Below are positions 38,414-47,539 of a DNA stretch of 64,000 bases, in pieces. The stretch spans positions 372,001-436,000 of the forward strand of contig WGME01000004.1 in the NCBI GenBank assembly GCA_016125225.1, written 5' to 3'. The notes under the pieces were generated by a model. It ran no database searches, was not told the origin of the DNA, and was given only the letters and a program-made list of their open reading frames with translations. Positions within the stretch are counted from its first letter, which is position 1; every line of letters starts with the position of its first letter. Position numbers and translations under genes: made by a program. Source of the DNA: a bacterium. Its GTDB lineage: Bacteria > Planctomycetota > Planctomycetia > Planctomycetales > Planctomycetaceae.

Positions 38414-39934
38414 ATGGCCTATCAACGTCGCCTGCTCCGTTATGGTCCCTCGCCGGATGAACTGCTGGAATCGCTGGATGAGCGGGCCATTGCCGGTTGT
38501 CGATTTACCCTCGAACGTGTTGGCGGTTGCGGTGCGGGGCAATTGAAGTTGCGTGATGCTTTTGCCGATCGTGCGGCGTTGACCGTCGGAACCTGGATTG
38601 CCTGCGAGTATGCCGATGGGGATCGCTGGTATCTGGGCCAGATTGTGGAACGGGTCACCCAGAGTCCGGCGGGGATCACGTTGCAACTGGCGGGTCTGTC
38701 GCAACAGTTGCAGCAGGTCTTTCCCGGGGGATTCGGTGTCGACAGTGATGATCCGCCGCATCGGTATGCGCTCACCGATTTGTTTTCCGAAGATCCCGAT
38801 CGTGCTCTGGAAACACTTGATGTGGTCGAACGTCCGGAAGACATCGTGCGGCTGCTGCTGTCGCAGTATGTCGTCTCGGCGACCAGCATCACCTATGTGC
38901 CGGAACTTGTGGAGAATGCCGACGTCATGGCCGATGTCGCCAGCTTGAAGTTTTATGGCGAAGAGTCGGTCAGTTCGATTCTCAAAGACCTGGCCTTGCG
39001 GGTGCAGCACGCTGCGTGGGGTGTGAATGAAGCGGGTCAATTTTACTTTCTGCCGGAACGCAGCACGCTGCTGATGACGTGCCAGGAAAGCGTGGATGCG
39101 GTCGAACTCCGTGAGTCAGTGTCTCACGATCAAATCTTCAATCGTGTGCTGCTCACCGGTGGCTACATTTATGGTCCGCTCGGCACCGCCCGCTGGCGTG
39201 CCAATTATCGGCAACCGGCGAGCATCGCGACGTATGGGGAACGTCGCATCAAAATCTGGGTCCCTTGGATTCGAACCAGCGAAGACTCACAGCAATTCGT
39301 GCGGGAATTCTTCGATGTCTATGCCCAGCCCACCAATCATTTCCGAGTGACGATCGCAAATCCGACGACCTGCCCTTGGCCCTGGTTGGGATGCGTGCGG
39401 CTGCTGGATAGTGAGAGCAATGAACTGATCACCGCTCAACCAGAACGTGTCATCGTGGAGTTCGACCACACCCCTGTGCTTACATTTGAACTCGGGCCGG
39501 ATGATCCCCGCAAACTCTGGCCGTCGCCGCCGCATGAAGAACGCTATCCACGTGAACGGTTATCAGAATTTGATCTCACTGACCCACCGAGCGACTTCGG
39601 TTCTTCCAGCGATGATGAGAGCAGTGGTCTCACCAGCACCGCCAGTTCTTCTTCGGACGACATGACAACTTCGAGCGGATCGTGGTCCAGCAGTGAAGCA
39701 GGTTCCGATGCAGGATCGTCTGCCGCCAGCTCCTCGGCTGCTGAGTCCGATTCCGGAAGTGATTCGTCACTGGTTTCGTCGAGCATGCTGATATCGGACG
39801 CATCAAGTTCCGACATGAGTTTCGATAGCGATTCGTCGTCTGAACTGCCGCCACCGTGGTCGGGACCCGGTTCGAGTGGAGGAGGCGGGAGTGGAAGCGG
39901 CGGCAGCGGTTGGTCGGGGACGGGATCGCTCTAG
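38414..39934 (+). CDS. Baseplate/tail-hub-like protein with Ser/Asp/Gly-rich tail
   Basis: 506 residues. N-terminal 380 residues look like a phage hub or tail-tip protein: CRFTLERVGGCGAGQLKLRD, then RWYLGQIVERVTQSPAGITLQLAGL, a late VSSILKDLALRVQHAAWGVNE, and FNRVLLTGGYIYGPLG. From about residue 396 to the end the protein is almost entirely Ser, Asp, Gly and Ala, with a short PPPWSGPG interruption, and probably unstructured. Such acidic Ser-rich tails may be glycosylated or adhesive; the downstream glycosyltransferase makes that testable. Confidence 0.65.
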   Translation: MAYQRRLLRYGPSPDELLESLDERAIAGCRFTLERVGGCGAGQLKLRDAFADRAALTVGTWIACEYADGDRWYLGQIVERVTQSPAGITLQLAGLSQQLQQVFPGGFGVDSDDPPHRYALTDLFSEDPDRALETLDVVERPEDIVRLLLSQYVVSATSITYVPELVENADVMADVASLKFYGEESVSSILKDLALRVQHAAWGVNEAGQFYFLPERSTLLMTCQESVDAVELRESVSHDQIFNRVLLTGGYIYGPLGTARWRANYRQPASIATYGERRIKIWVPWIRTSEDSQQFVREFFDVYAQPTNHFRVTIANPTTCPWPWLGCVRLLDSESNELITAQPERVIVEFDHTPVLTFELGPDDPRKLWPSPPHEERYPRERLSEFDLTDPPSDFGSSSDDESSGLTSTASSSSDDMTTSSGSWSSSEAGSDAGSSAASSSAAESDSGSDSSLVSSSMLISDASSSDMSFDSDSSSELPPPWSGPGSSGGGGSGSGGSGWSGTGSL

Positions 39935-39966
39935 CTGAGGGTTTCACAAATCAGATCGATCAAGAC

Positions 39967-39990
39967 GCCCAGGGATAGCGATCCCTGGGC
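39967..39990. repeat. Palindromic repeat, copy 2
   Basis: Same palindrome as 23969..23992, GCCCAGGGA / TCCCTGGGC, with loop TAGCGA instead of TAGCGT. It lies between the hub-like gene and the MptE-like gene. Flanking GAC...TT is also shared when the first copy is read in reverse. Confidence 0.7.
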
Positions 39991-40023
39991 TTCAGACGCG
40001 GGTTGATCGACAGTATCAATCTG

Positions 40024-41175
40024 ATGTCTGAGTCAACGACAACACGCCGAACGGGGATGACATCGATGACATCCGCTACTCAAGATTCGCCGCTGTTCTA
40101 TCGCTTGGATACCGACCAGCATGTGCAGCCGATGCCTCTCGAGGATCTATATGGCGGGCCGCAAGCCTCGACGTGCTGGCTGATTGGTGGCGGACCGTCG
40201 CTCTGCGAGTTGCCCTGTGAGGAGATCGCCCGCAGTCCGATTCCCAAGATGACAATTAACTTGAGCGGCACGGGGTTATTGCGGCCAAACTTCTGGACGT
40301 CATACGATCCCACGGCACGGTTTCATCGATCGATCTATCTCGATCCCGGCATCCTCAAGTTTGTGCATCGTCGCCGGTCAATGGACCTGGTGCCTGAGAC
40401 AACTTTCAAAGTGTGTGAATGCCCGGGTGTGATCTTTTTCGATCGTCATGACGGCCGTGATTTTTCGACGTTCCTCAGTCCCAATGCTCCGGGCATCATC
40501 GACTGGGCCGACTCCATGGTGCAGGCGATCGATCTGCTTTACCGGCTCGGTTTTCGCAAAATCTATCTCGCGGGTTGCGAACTGCGGGTGCGGCCGCCGG
40601 CAGAGTTATGGCAGCAGGCGTTGGAGCGCAAGATCCCGGTTGAACCGTGGGGCTTGCTCGGTGAGTTCTTCAAGGCGTGTGAAACTCATGGCCTATGGTC
40701 GGAAGAAACAGCCGCAACCAAGGACCTTGCCATCTATCACTTCGATGAATCGAAATCGCTGCGAGCGGCTGTGCAGACCGATCAGCATTACTATCGGATC
40801 ACGCAATGCCTGCGGTTAGCACGGCGAAATCTGACACAGCATGGTTTGCAGTTGATTTCGGTGACACCGGAAAGCCGGCTGAACGATTACTTTCCGTATC
40901 AGCCCGTCGCGGAAGTCCTTGACGAGATGCGATTGCGAGTTGGTGATGCGGGACAGGAACCGACCCGGGGATTGTATTCGCAGCAAGCGTCCAGGGCTCC
41001 CGCGCTCTTAGGGCCGATGCGGGATGTCAAGCCGCCCAACTGGTCGGCGGCCCCTTCTCCGTTGAAACCCGGAAAGCCGGACGATGCACCGCAATTACTG
41101 GTCGAAGCCGAAGGCTGGATCGCGGCAGGGCATCGCTTTCAGGATGCGTATCGTACGCCGCAAGAGGTCGGTTGA
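40024..41175 (+). CDS. MptE/DUF115-like protein next to glycosyltransferase
   Basis: About 383 residues from ATG 40024; an ATG at 40066 is possible. The N-terminal half carries WLIGGGPSLCELPCEEI, a Rossmann-like GGGPSL motif seen in MptE-like/DUF115 domains of glycan-modification proteins, then FWTSYDPTARF, and DSMVQAIDLLYRLGFRKIYLAGCEL, which fits the same fold. It overlaps the glycosyltransferase gene by 4 nt, so the two are co-translated. Sugar transfer or sugar-nucleotide binding is likely; the reaction is unknown. Confidence 0.6.
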   Translation: MSESTTTRRTGMTSMTSATQDSPLFYRLDTDQHVQPMPLEDLYGGPQASTCWLIGGGPSLCELPCEEIARSPIPKMTINLSGTGLLRPNFWTSYDPTARFHRSIYLDPGILKFVHRRRSMDLVPETTFKVCECPGVIFFDRHDGRDFSTFLSPNAPGIIDWADSMVQAIDLLYRLGFRKIYLAGCELRVRPPAELWQQALERKIPVEPWGLLGEFFKACETHGLWSEETAATKDLAIYHFDESKSLRAAVQTDQHYYRITQCLRLARRNLTQHGLQLISVTPESRLNDYFPYQPVAEVLDEMRLRVGDAGQEPTRGLYSQQASRAPALLGPMRDVKPPNWSAAPSPLKPGKPDDAPQLLVEAEGWIAAGHRFQDAYRTPQEVG

Positions 41176-42170
41176 CGTCGGCGATTGGAACGCGATTCAT
41201 GAAACCACGTCTGTTGCAGATTGCGAATGTCGGGCAGATTTGCGGTGGCACGGCGGCTTGTGCCTGGACAGTGACGCAGGCCTTGCCGGGCTTCGATCAT
41301 CACGTGGCCTTTCTCAGCTCGATTCACGCTGACACCCGGCGAGTCTTTGTGGATGCAACGTTGCATGCCTGGACAACGGTGACATTAAACCTTGTGCGAT
41401 CGGTCTGTCCGGATGTTGTACTGCTGCATAACATCTCGCCGCAGAAGCTGAATCAGCGGTTGCCGATTCCGACCGTGCAATACGTCCATTCTGCAGGAAG
41501 GAAAGCGGAAGCCGATGTCACGGTCTACTGTTCTCACTGGCTGGCTCAGCAATTTGAGGCTGATAGCGATGATGTGCTCTGGCAGGGGGTGCCGTTGGTC
41601 AATGTCGCGCGAACATCTGCCACAGATCGCCCATTGATTATCGGCCGCATCTGCACGCCCCAGTTATGCAAGTGGCCGATGGAGCTGATCGCGTTCTATG
41701 AAACATTGTCGCCGGTAGCTCCGGAGGTGTGGTGGGAATTCGTCGGCTGTCCGTCCGAATTGCAGGCTGGGCTCAAGCAAGCCTGTGGGGGGCGGGCTCG
41801 ATTCTTTCCCGCGGGATGGGAACAGCGTCAGTTTTTGGGATGCTGGGACGCCTTGCTGTATCACCATCCGACCTTGCCGGAATCGTTTGGCCGCGTGGTG
41901 GCCGAGGCCATGCGTGCCGGTTGTATTCCCATTGTCGATCATATGGGCGGCTTCCGTGAGCAGTTGAGGGAAGGGGGCGGATTCCTCTGCCGAGACCTGA
42001 GTGACTTTCAGCAGGCCATGATACAACTCCGCGATCCGTCACTGCGCAAAACGCTGTCGCAACAAACGCTACAAATTGGTGAATCACGCTGGTCTCTGGA
42101 TCGATTCGCAAAAGCTCTGCTGACCAGACTGGATGCTGCTGTCGCCCACTTTTCACGTGCAGCTTCTTGA
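41172..42170 (+). CDS. GT4-type glycosyltransferase
   Basis: 332 residues. The TTG at 41172 overlaps the preceding stop; ATG 41199 (MKPRLLQIANVGQ) is the more usual alternative. GT-B fold: N-terminal domain with DVVLLHNISPQKLNQ, C-terminal domain with IGRICTPQLCKWPMELI, WEFVGCPSELQ and the donor-site motif PESFGRVVAEAMRAGCIPIVDHMGG. Members transfer sugars from nucleotide donors to glycans or proteins. Its place at the end of the virion-like cluster suggests a structural protein as target, but a host surface target is possible. Confidence 0.85.
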   Translation: MTSAIGTRFMKPRLLQIANVGQICGGTAACAWTVTQALPGFDHHVAFLSSIHADTRRVFVDATLHAWTTVTLNLVRSVCPDVVLLHNISPQKLNQRLPIPTVQYVHSAGRKAEADVTVYCSHWLAQQFEADSDDVLWQGVPLVNVARTSATDRPLIIGRICTPQLCKWPMELIAFYETLSPVAPEVWWEFVGCPSELQAGLKQACGGRARFFPAGWEQRQFLGCWDALLYHHPTLPESFGRVVAEAMRAGCIPIVDHMGGFREQLREGGGFLCRDLSDFQQAMIQLRDPSLRKTLSQQTLQIGESRWSLDRFAKALLTRLDAAVAHFSRAAS

Positions 42171-42173
42171 AAT

Positions 42174-45068
42174 CTACCGCGAGCCTTCGCCACTGGAGAC
42201 GCCATCGGCGCGCCATTCCCGGGTGTCGGGATTGAATTCAATCCGTTGCAGACTGACGGGCGGTCGTTCCACTCCCGGCACAATTTGCGGCCAGAGCCGG
42301 GCCTTGTTCTTGCCGCGCGAAACCAGTTGATAAGTGCCACGAACTTCATCGAAGGCAATCTGGTCTGCGGAGGCTGCGAAACCATCGCCTTCCAGCCAGG
42401 CGTTGCCATCGCCCTTGATCTGAATGGCTTTTTCGGGTCGATCGGGAAGAGTAACTTGACGGACTTCCAGGACCGAGCACGACATAAAGCCCCCGCCTTT
42501 GGGTAACTGGTCGCGCGAGAGTGTCTGATTGGGCAGCTTCACCGGGCCATGCAGAATTTCGACCCGTTCCTTGAAGACGGCATAGTGATGATGCATATGG
42601 CCATCCATGCGGCCATCGAATTTGACGCGTGTGTATTGCCATTCCGAGGCATCGAGTTGGATGGGGGCGTTCGGCCGGGCCGATTGCGAGGCCACCAGGT
42701 TGGTGCGTGGGCCTTTGCCACGTCGCCACATTTCCATTACTCCGGGCCCTTGCGCCAGCATCTCGCCCGAGAGGCGGTTGATGTGCAGCTCCCAGACTTC
42801 CGCGGCTTGCTTCTCGATGAGCTTATTGGCCTCGTAGATCAAACTCAGCAGTTCGACATGGTCGCGACAGGTAATCGACTTCAGTTGAATGTTGTGCAGG
42901 TCGGTCGGCGGCCGCATGAAGTTGATCGGTTCGGTCAGCGTGACTTCCATTGTCGTGCACGAGAGGCGTCGGCCTTCGAGCATCGCGGTGGCATTGCCAC
43001 GGAACGTTGCCAGTTGGCCATCGAACGACAAGCGGTCTTCCCAAGAGACGTTCAGCAGGGCGGGCGTTCCCAGCTTCTTTCCTTCCATGTCGGAAGTCAT
43101 CGGAAACTGCAAGGCCCCGCGGCCCTGAATGTCAAACTGGTTATCGGCGCGGTGCAGATGCATTTCGCCCGCTTCCAGTTGGGTTTCTCCATTTCGGATG
43201 ACGGCCGGTTTGCCATAGAGATGAAGCACCTGATCGTTCATGTTCCGATTTTCAACATGGGCCGAATCCGCGATGACCGTGAAGCCCTGCGTCTCTTCGG
43301 TCTTTGGCTGCTCCAGCACCACGCGGCCCTCTGTCCAGACATCGGCCAGATCAGGCGTTTGTCCCGCTCGGGGTCGCAAACGGACTCGGATGGTTTCTGC
43401 ATGGGCATCGATGGGTTGCTTCGCCGACTGCTCTGTTGGGGCATCTTGTGCAGCCGGTTGTTCGACTTCATTGGAAGCCGTCATGACCCCTTCCGGTTCG
43501 GAGAGGGCCGCTTCGTGGTCGAGCCAGACGAGGAGTTGCTTGCCCCGCGCTTCGACTTGCGGATTGACGAGCACCACATTCTCGTGCGCTTCCATGCGTT
43601 CCAACTCGACCTGCCGCATGTTCGTGAGAAGCGCTGAGTTACTTTTGGTATCGTTTGAAGAGGTTTGCGCCGGCCGGAGCCAGACACGGATGAGTTCCGC
43701 ACCGAGCGCACTTTCTTCCCGTGGTTGTCGAAACGAGGCGGCCTCTCGCAGTTCGATCAGATCGAGTCCACTCACCGGGTCGGACCCATGTTGCAGTTGG
43801 TAACGCCAATCGGCAGCAAAGGCAATTTCCCGATCTTTGGGATCTCGATAGACCACCCAACCCGGACCGCGGCACATGGCCGATTTCAGTTTCTGGCGAT
43901 CTCCCAGTGTGAAAGTCACGTCGGGACATTGCAGAATCGGTTGGCGGGCCTGCAGGATCACCACCCCTTCAGGATGGGTCAGTCGGACTTGCTGTTGATC
44001 GCCGTGATACCACAGCGTTGTCGCCCGGCATTCAAGCTGATGTTGCGTGGAAGAGAGACGGATGACGGGAATCTCATCACCCTCTTCATTGGGATAGGCC
44101 TCGGCCTGCAGCCAGCGGAACTTCAACCGGGGATGAAGCTGCTGATACAATCCCGGCTGGCCTTCATCCGGCAACATCCGAGTTGGTCGGCCATCGTCCG
44201 GAGCGGCAAATTGCAGGCTCAAGCGATCGCATTCGATCGAGTCATACTCCGTCGGTCCGGTTTGTCGGAATGCCGCCACATCGTCGGAATACACCGCCCG
44301 CTGCTGTAACACATCGTAGATAAAGCTGCCGCTGCAGTTCACGGTCAATTCGAGCGGTTCGTCTTTCTCTTCGAGCTGCAATTTCATCTGCACATTGCGG
44401 CTGAGTTGCAGATCCTTCACGCCGAAAATGTGAGGCCGGTCATTGCCCGGAGAACCGGCTTGACGAATCAGATTGACCTGCATTTTATCCGCACTGCCTC
44501 GATTGCCGGCATACTCGAAGCGAACAGGGGAATCACTCCAGAGAGCGTCGCCCGCTTCCGAGAAATAGAAGTTGCGACCATCGAGCAACATCCCATTGGG
44601 GCCGGTCATTTGAGCCCGGCCGAGTAACTGTGCTGTCACCATGCGACCCGGCTTGGGGTCTGGCATTTCGAAGGACCCTGCAAATTTCACCAGGGCGGAT
44701 TCGCTTACCAGTGTGATGGCTTCTTCGTCGCCCGTTTTGGGATTCTTGGTCATCCAGACCAGGGCGAATGGTTGGAGGCGGATGCGGCCAGCGTCTCCTT
44801 CCGGAATCCATTGATTCGTATAGACGAACGAATTGGAACTGTGGAGGTTATAACGGGCCTGAGCCGCCCATTCCTGCTGCGGAAGAAACGTTTTCGCAAC
44901 CCGCACATTTTCGAGAGGCCGCGAAGAGACCGGCGCTCGTGGAATGACCGGCGAACTCACCGTCAACGTGGGGAGTTGTATGAGGGGTTGCATGCACACG
45001 GCATAGCCGACGTAGACCCCTGTCAATGACAGGGCGACAGCGACCGTGAATAACAACCGGGATACCAT
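42174..45068 (-). CDS. Very large LptC/LptA (OstA)-like envelope protein
   Basis: 964 residues. N-terminal membrane anchor (LLFTVAVALSLTGVYVGYAV) followed by a long beta-strand region with repeated OstA-type words: YDSIECDRLSLQFA, HQLECRATTLWYHG, HVENRNMNDQVLHLYGKP, TQLEAGEMHLHRADNQFDIQGRG, EGRRLSCTTMEVTL. LptA and LptC use such beta-jellyroll repeats to pass lipopolysaccharide across the periplasm. The gene follows kdsD on the same strand, the order kdsD-lptC-lptA known from enteric bacteria. An LptC anchor plus LptA-like repeats in one chain is an inference from sequence and synteny; it could be a dedicated planctomycete family. Confidence 0.68.
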   Translation of the reverse strand: MVSRLLFTVAVALSLTGVYVGYAVCMQPLIQLPTLTVSSPVIPRAPVSSRPLENVRVAKTFLPQQEWAAQARYNLHSSNSFVYTNQWIPEGDAGRIRLQPFALVWMTKNPKTGDEEAITLVSESALVKFAGSFEMPDPKPGRMVTAQLLGRAQMTGPNGMLLDGRNFYFSEAGDALWSDSPVRFEYAGNRGSADKMQVNLIRQAGSPGNDRPHIFGVKDLQLSRNVQMKLQLEEKDEPLELTVNCSGSFIYDVLQQRAVYSDDVAAFRQTGPTEYDSIECDRLSLQFAAPDDGRPTRMLPDEGQPGLYQQLHPRLKFRWLQAEAYPNEEGDEIPVIRLSSTQHQLECRATTLWYHGDQQQVRLTHPEGVVILQARQPILQCPDVTFTLGDRQKLKSAMCRGPGWVVYRDPKDREIAFAADWRYQLQHGSDPVSGLDLIELREAASFRQPREESALGAELIRVWLRPAQTSSNDTKSNSALLTNMRQVELERMEAHENVVLVNPQVEARGKQLLVWLDHEAALSEPEGVMTASNEVEQPAAQDAPTEQSAKQPIDAHAETIRVRLRPRAGQTPDLADVWTEGRVVLEQPKTEETQGFTVIADSAHVENRNMNDQVLHLYGKPAVIRNGETQLEAGEMHLHRADNQFDIQGRGALQFPMTSDMEGKKLGTPALLNVSWEDRLSFDGQLATFRGNATAMLEGRRLSCTTMEVTLTEPINFMRPPTDLHNIQLKSITCRDHVELLSLIYEANKLIEKQAAEVWELHINRLSGEMLAQGPGVMEMWRRGKGPRTNLVASQSARPNAPIQLDASEWQYTRVKFDGRMDGHMHHHYAVFKERVEILHGPVKLPNQTLSRDQLPKGGGFMSCSVLEVRQVTLPDRPEKAIQIKGDGNAWLEGDGFAASADQIAFDEVRGTYQLVSRGKNKARLWPQIVPGVERPPVSLQRIEFNPDTREWRADGVSSGEGSR

Positions 45069-45156
45069 AGGTTCAAACGGCTCTTGCAGAATCGTGGTTG
45101 GTCAAATCGTTGTTCACAATTCCCGCGTGAAAACACCACCATTGAGGTGGCAGCGA

Positions 45157-46170
45157 TCAGGTCATGTTCGGCATCAGACCCAGCACATCGGTGATGTCGA
45201 TGAGACCCACGGGATGACCTGTGGCATTGACGACGGGCAATTCACTCAAGTGGCGTTGACTCATCAATTGCACGGCTTCACCGAGGATCGCCGTCTCAGC
45301 AATTGTGATGGGTCGGGCCGTCATCACTTCCGACATCGACCGATCGAGTTGTTCGTCACGGCGTTGTTCGAGTAACCGGGCCAGATCGCTATCGGTGAAG
45401 AGACCACTCAAGCATTGTTCGGTATCGACGAGCATCACCGCACCGGTGCGACGACCGGGGCGACACAGTGTGGTCAGCACATCTCTGACAGTGGCTGTCT
45501 CGCAGGCGATGCGGAGTTCGTCCCCTTTCCGCATGATCTCGTTCACGGGTGTCAAACGCCGTCCGAGACTGCCCCCCGGATGAAACCGTCCAAACTCCTG
45601 CGGTGTAAACCCACGGGATTCCGCAACGACGATCGCCAGGGCATCACCGAGGGCCAGCATGGCAATCGCACTTGATGTCGGTGGCAACCCATGCAGACCC
45701 GCTTCCGCAATCTGTCCCAGGCACAAAGTCACATCGGCTTGCGTTGCCAGGGTGCTCAGGGGACGTCCGGTCATGGCAATCAGCGGCACTCCCGCCTGTC
45801 GTAGTGAAGGCAGCAGTTGAACGACCTCGCTGCTTTCGCCGCTGTTCGAAAGAATCAGCATGACGTCGTCACGACCGACACAGCCGAGGTCGCCATGAAA
45901 GGCTTCGGTGGGATGCAGGAAAAACGAGCGCGTGCCGGTGGAACAAAACGTGGCGACCAGCTTCTGCCCGATCAACCCCGCCTTGCCGACGCCGGTGACA
46001 ATGACACAGCCGGTGCATTGAGCGAGTTGCTCGACGGCGGCACAGAACGACGCATCGAGCCGACGAGATAAATCGAGCAGAGTTTGCCCTTCGTGGACAA
46101 TCACGTCTCGCGCGGTACGCAGTTGCTCAAAATGCGAATAGGGCACAACGGCCGCGGCTGCCGTTTGCAT
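45157..46170 (-). CDS. kdsD: Arabinose-5-phosphate isomerase
   Basis: 337 residues from ATG 46170, preceded by AAGGAGG; the track start is ten codons earlier. N-terminal SIS sugar-isomerase domain (VIVTGVGKAGLIGQKLVATF, LILSNSGESSEVVQLLPSL) and two C-terminal CBS domains (VNEIMRKGDELRIA; MSEVMTARPITIAETAILGEAV). Converts ribulose 5-phosphate to arabinose 5-phosphate for Kdo synthesis. Next to the LptC/A-like gene it supports a Kdo-containing lipopolysaccharide. A GutQ-like role is an alternative name for the same chemistry. Confidence 0.92.
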   Translation of the reverse strand: MQTAAAAVVPYSHFEQLRTARDVIVHEGQTLLDLSRRLDASFCAAVEQLAQCTGCVIVTGVGKAGLIGQKLVATFCSTGTRSFFLHPTEAFHGDLGCVGRDDVMLILSNSGESSEVVQLLPSLRQAGVPLIAMTGRPLSTLATQADVTLCLGQIAEAGLHGLPPTSSAIAMLALGDALAIVVAESRGFTPQEFGRFHPGGSLGRRLTPVNEIMRKGDELRIACETATVRDVLTTLCRPGRRTGAVMLVDTEQCLSGLFTDSDLARLLEQRRDEQLDRSMSEVMTARPITIAETAILGEAVQLMSQRHLSELPVVNATGHPVGLIDITDVLGLMPNMT

Positions 46171-46309
46171 AAGTCCGCCTCCTTGCGGTCTCGCTGCCAC
46201 GCCGGCCTGGCGCGGACCGCGGATGGTAGCTGTTCCGGCGGTTTCCGGTCAATTGGGGATCGGGGAGCGATTTTCCCATCTCTCCCCTTGCCCGGGATGG
46301 GTTGCGCGT

Positions 46310-46329
46310 GTTAAGACATATGTCGTAAC
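46310..46329. promoter_or_regulatory. 20-bp near-palindrome between kdsD and rfbB
   Basis: GTTAAGACATATGTCGTAAC: nine of ten base pairs match across the dyad, with a perfect 10-bp core GACATATGTC. It is 46 bases upstream of rfbB and about 140 upstream of kdsD, a good place for an operator serving one or both. Confidence 0.45.
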
Positions 46330-46375
46330 GTGCTCAACATTAAGGATTTGCGAAGAGTTCAGGCGGTAGATTCGC

Positions 46376-47428
46376 ATGCAGGTTCTCGTCACAGGCGGAG
46401 CAGGCTTCATCGGTTCGGCGGTCATCCGGGATATGCTGACGCAAACGTCCTGGAGCGTGGTCAATTGCGACAAACTGACCTATGCCGGGAACCTGGAATC
46501 ACTTGCAAGTGTTTCCGGCGATTCACGTTACGTCTTTGAACAGGTCGATATCTGCGATGTAGCCGAGGTCGCCCGGCTGTTCGATCAGTATCGTCCGAAC
46601 GGGGTGATGCATCTCGCTGCGGAATCCCATGTCGACCGGTCGATCGACGGCCCGGCCGACTTCATTCAGACGAACATTGTGGGCACTTACACGCTTCTGC
46701 AGGCGGCCCGGAATTATTGGTCGACGTTGGCTGGTGCCGACCGCGACGCGTTCCGTTTTCATCACATTTCGACCGATGAAGTGTACGGATCGCTGGGGGA
46801 GGACGGCTACTTTTACGAGACCACACCGTACGACCCGAACTCTCCTTACGCGGCGAGTAAGGCCTCCTCGGATCATCTGGTGCGGGCTTGGGAACACACG
46901 TTTGGCCTGCCGACGATTGTGACCAATTGCTCGAACAACTACGGGCCCTATCAGTATCCCGAAAAGCTTATTCCGCTCATCATTCACAATGCCCTCGCCG
47001 GGAAGACACTGCCGGTCTATGGCACGGGGGCCAATGTCCGCGACTGGCTGTATGTCGAAGACCATGCCCGCGCGCTACGTCGGGTCTTCACCGCAGGCCA
47101 AGTCGGCGAGACCTATAATATCGGCGGACACAACGAACGCAAAAACATCGACGTGGTGCACGAACTCTGCCGATTGCTGGATGAACTCGTGCCAGCTTCG
47201 CCCTTCCGACCACATGCCAAGCTGATTCAATTCGTGACTGATCGCCCAGGTCACGATCAACGCTATGCGATCGATGCCAGCAAGATCGAACGCGAACTCG
47301 GCTGGAAACCAGAGGAAACCTTCGAGACCGGTTTGCGGAAAACCGTCGAATGGTATCTCGACAATCAGGGATGGTGTCAACGAGCCATGGCCGGCCGTTA
47401 CCACGGCGAAAGACTCGGGAAAGGCTAA
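46376..47428 (+). CDS. rfbB: dTDP-glucose 4,6-dehydratase
   Basis: 350 residues. Makes dTDP-4-keto-6-deoxyglucose. NAD-binding [29 protein letters not shown], the catalytic [15 protein letters not shown] and YAASKASSD (YxxxK), and [14 protein letters not shown] are all intact and diagnostic for RmlB. It pairs with rfbA downstream, separated by a repeat-bearing gap. rmlC and rmlD are not in the window, so rhamnose synthesis cannot be assumed; the intermediate could feed amino sugars through the nearby aminotransferase. Confidence 0.95.
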   Translation: MQVLVTGGAGFIGSAVIRDMLTQTSWSVVNCDKLTYAGNLESLASVSGDSRYVFEQVDICDVAEVARLFDQYRPNGVMHLAAESHVDRSIDGPADFIQTNIVGTYTLLQAARNYWSTLAGADRDAFRFHHISTDEVYGSLGEDGYFYETTPYDPNSPYAASKASSDHLVRAWEHTFGLPTIVTNCSNNYGPYQYPEKLIPLIIHNALAGKTLPVYGTGANVRDWLYVEDHARALRRVFTAGQVGETYNIGGHNERKNIDVVHELCRLLDELVPASPFRPHAKLIQFVTDRPGHDQRYAIDASKIERELGWKPEETFETGLRKTVEWYLDNQGWCQRAMAGRYHGERLGKG

Positions 47429-47532
47429 GGGTTCAGGGTTTAGAGTTGAGAGTTCAGACATGATTCTCAGTTCGGCCCCGCAATCCAAATGCCTTGCTCT
47501 TATCTATCAACCCTTAACTCTCAACCATCGAC
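47423..47532 (+). repeat. Intergenic repeat element, copy 2
   Basis: Same ends as the element at 37766..37890: GGCTAAGGGTTCAGGG at the left, which includes the rfbB stop, and AACTCTCAACCATCGAC at the right. Inside is GTTGAGAGTT, which pairs with AACTCTCAAC at the right end, so the transcript can fold over a 61-nt loop. It ends seven bases before the rfbA start. Confidence 0.65.
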
Positions 47533-47539
47533 CATACAC

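Noticed and set aside
31521-39934. Contractile injection system or tailocin
   Set aside because: No sheath, tube or AAA+ ATPase gene was seen, while a portal and capsid-like gene are present, so a capsid-bearing particle fits better.
42549-43637. 362-residue plus-strand ORF inside the LptC/A-like gene
   Set aside because: Antisense shadow; no recognisable domain, and the minus-strand frame runs unbroken for 964 codons.
37766-47532. CRISPR array from the repeated intergenic words
   Set aside because: Only two copies, 10 kb apart, with no regular spacer units and no cas genes.
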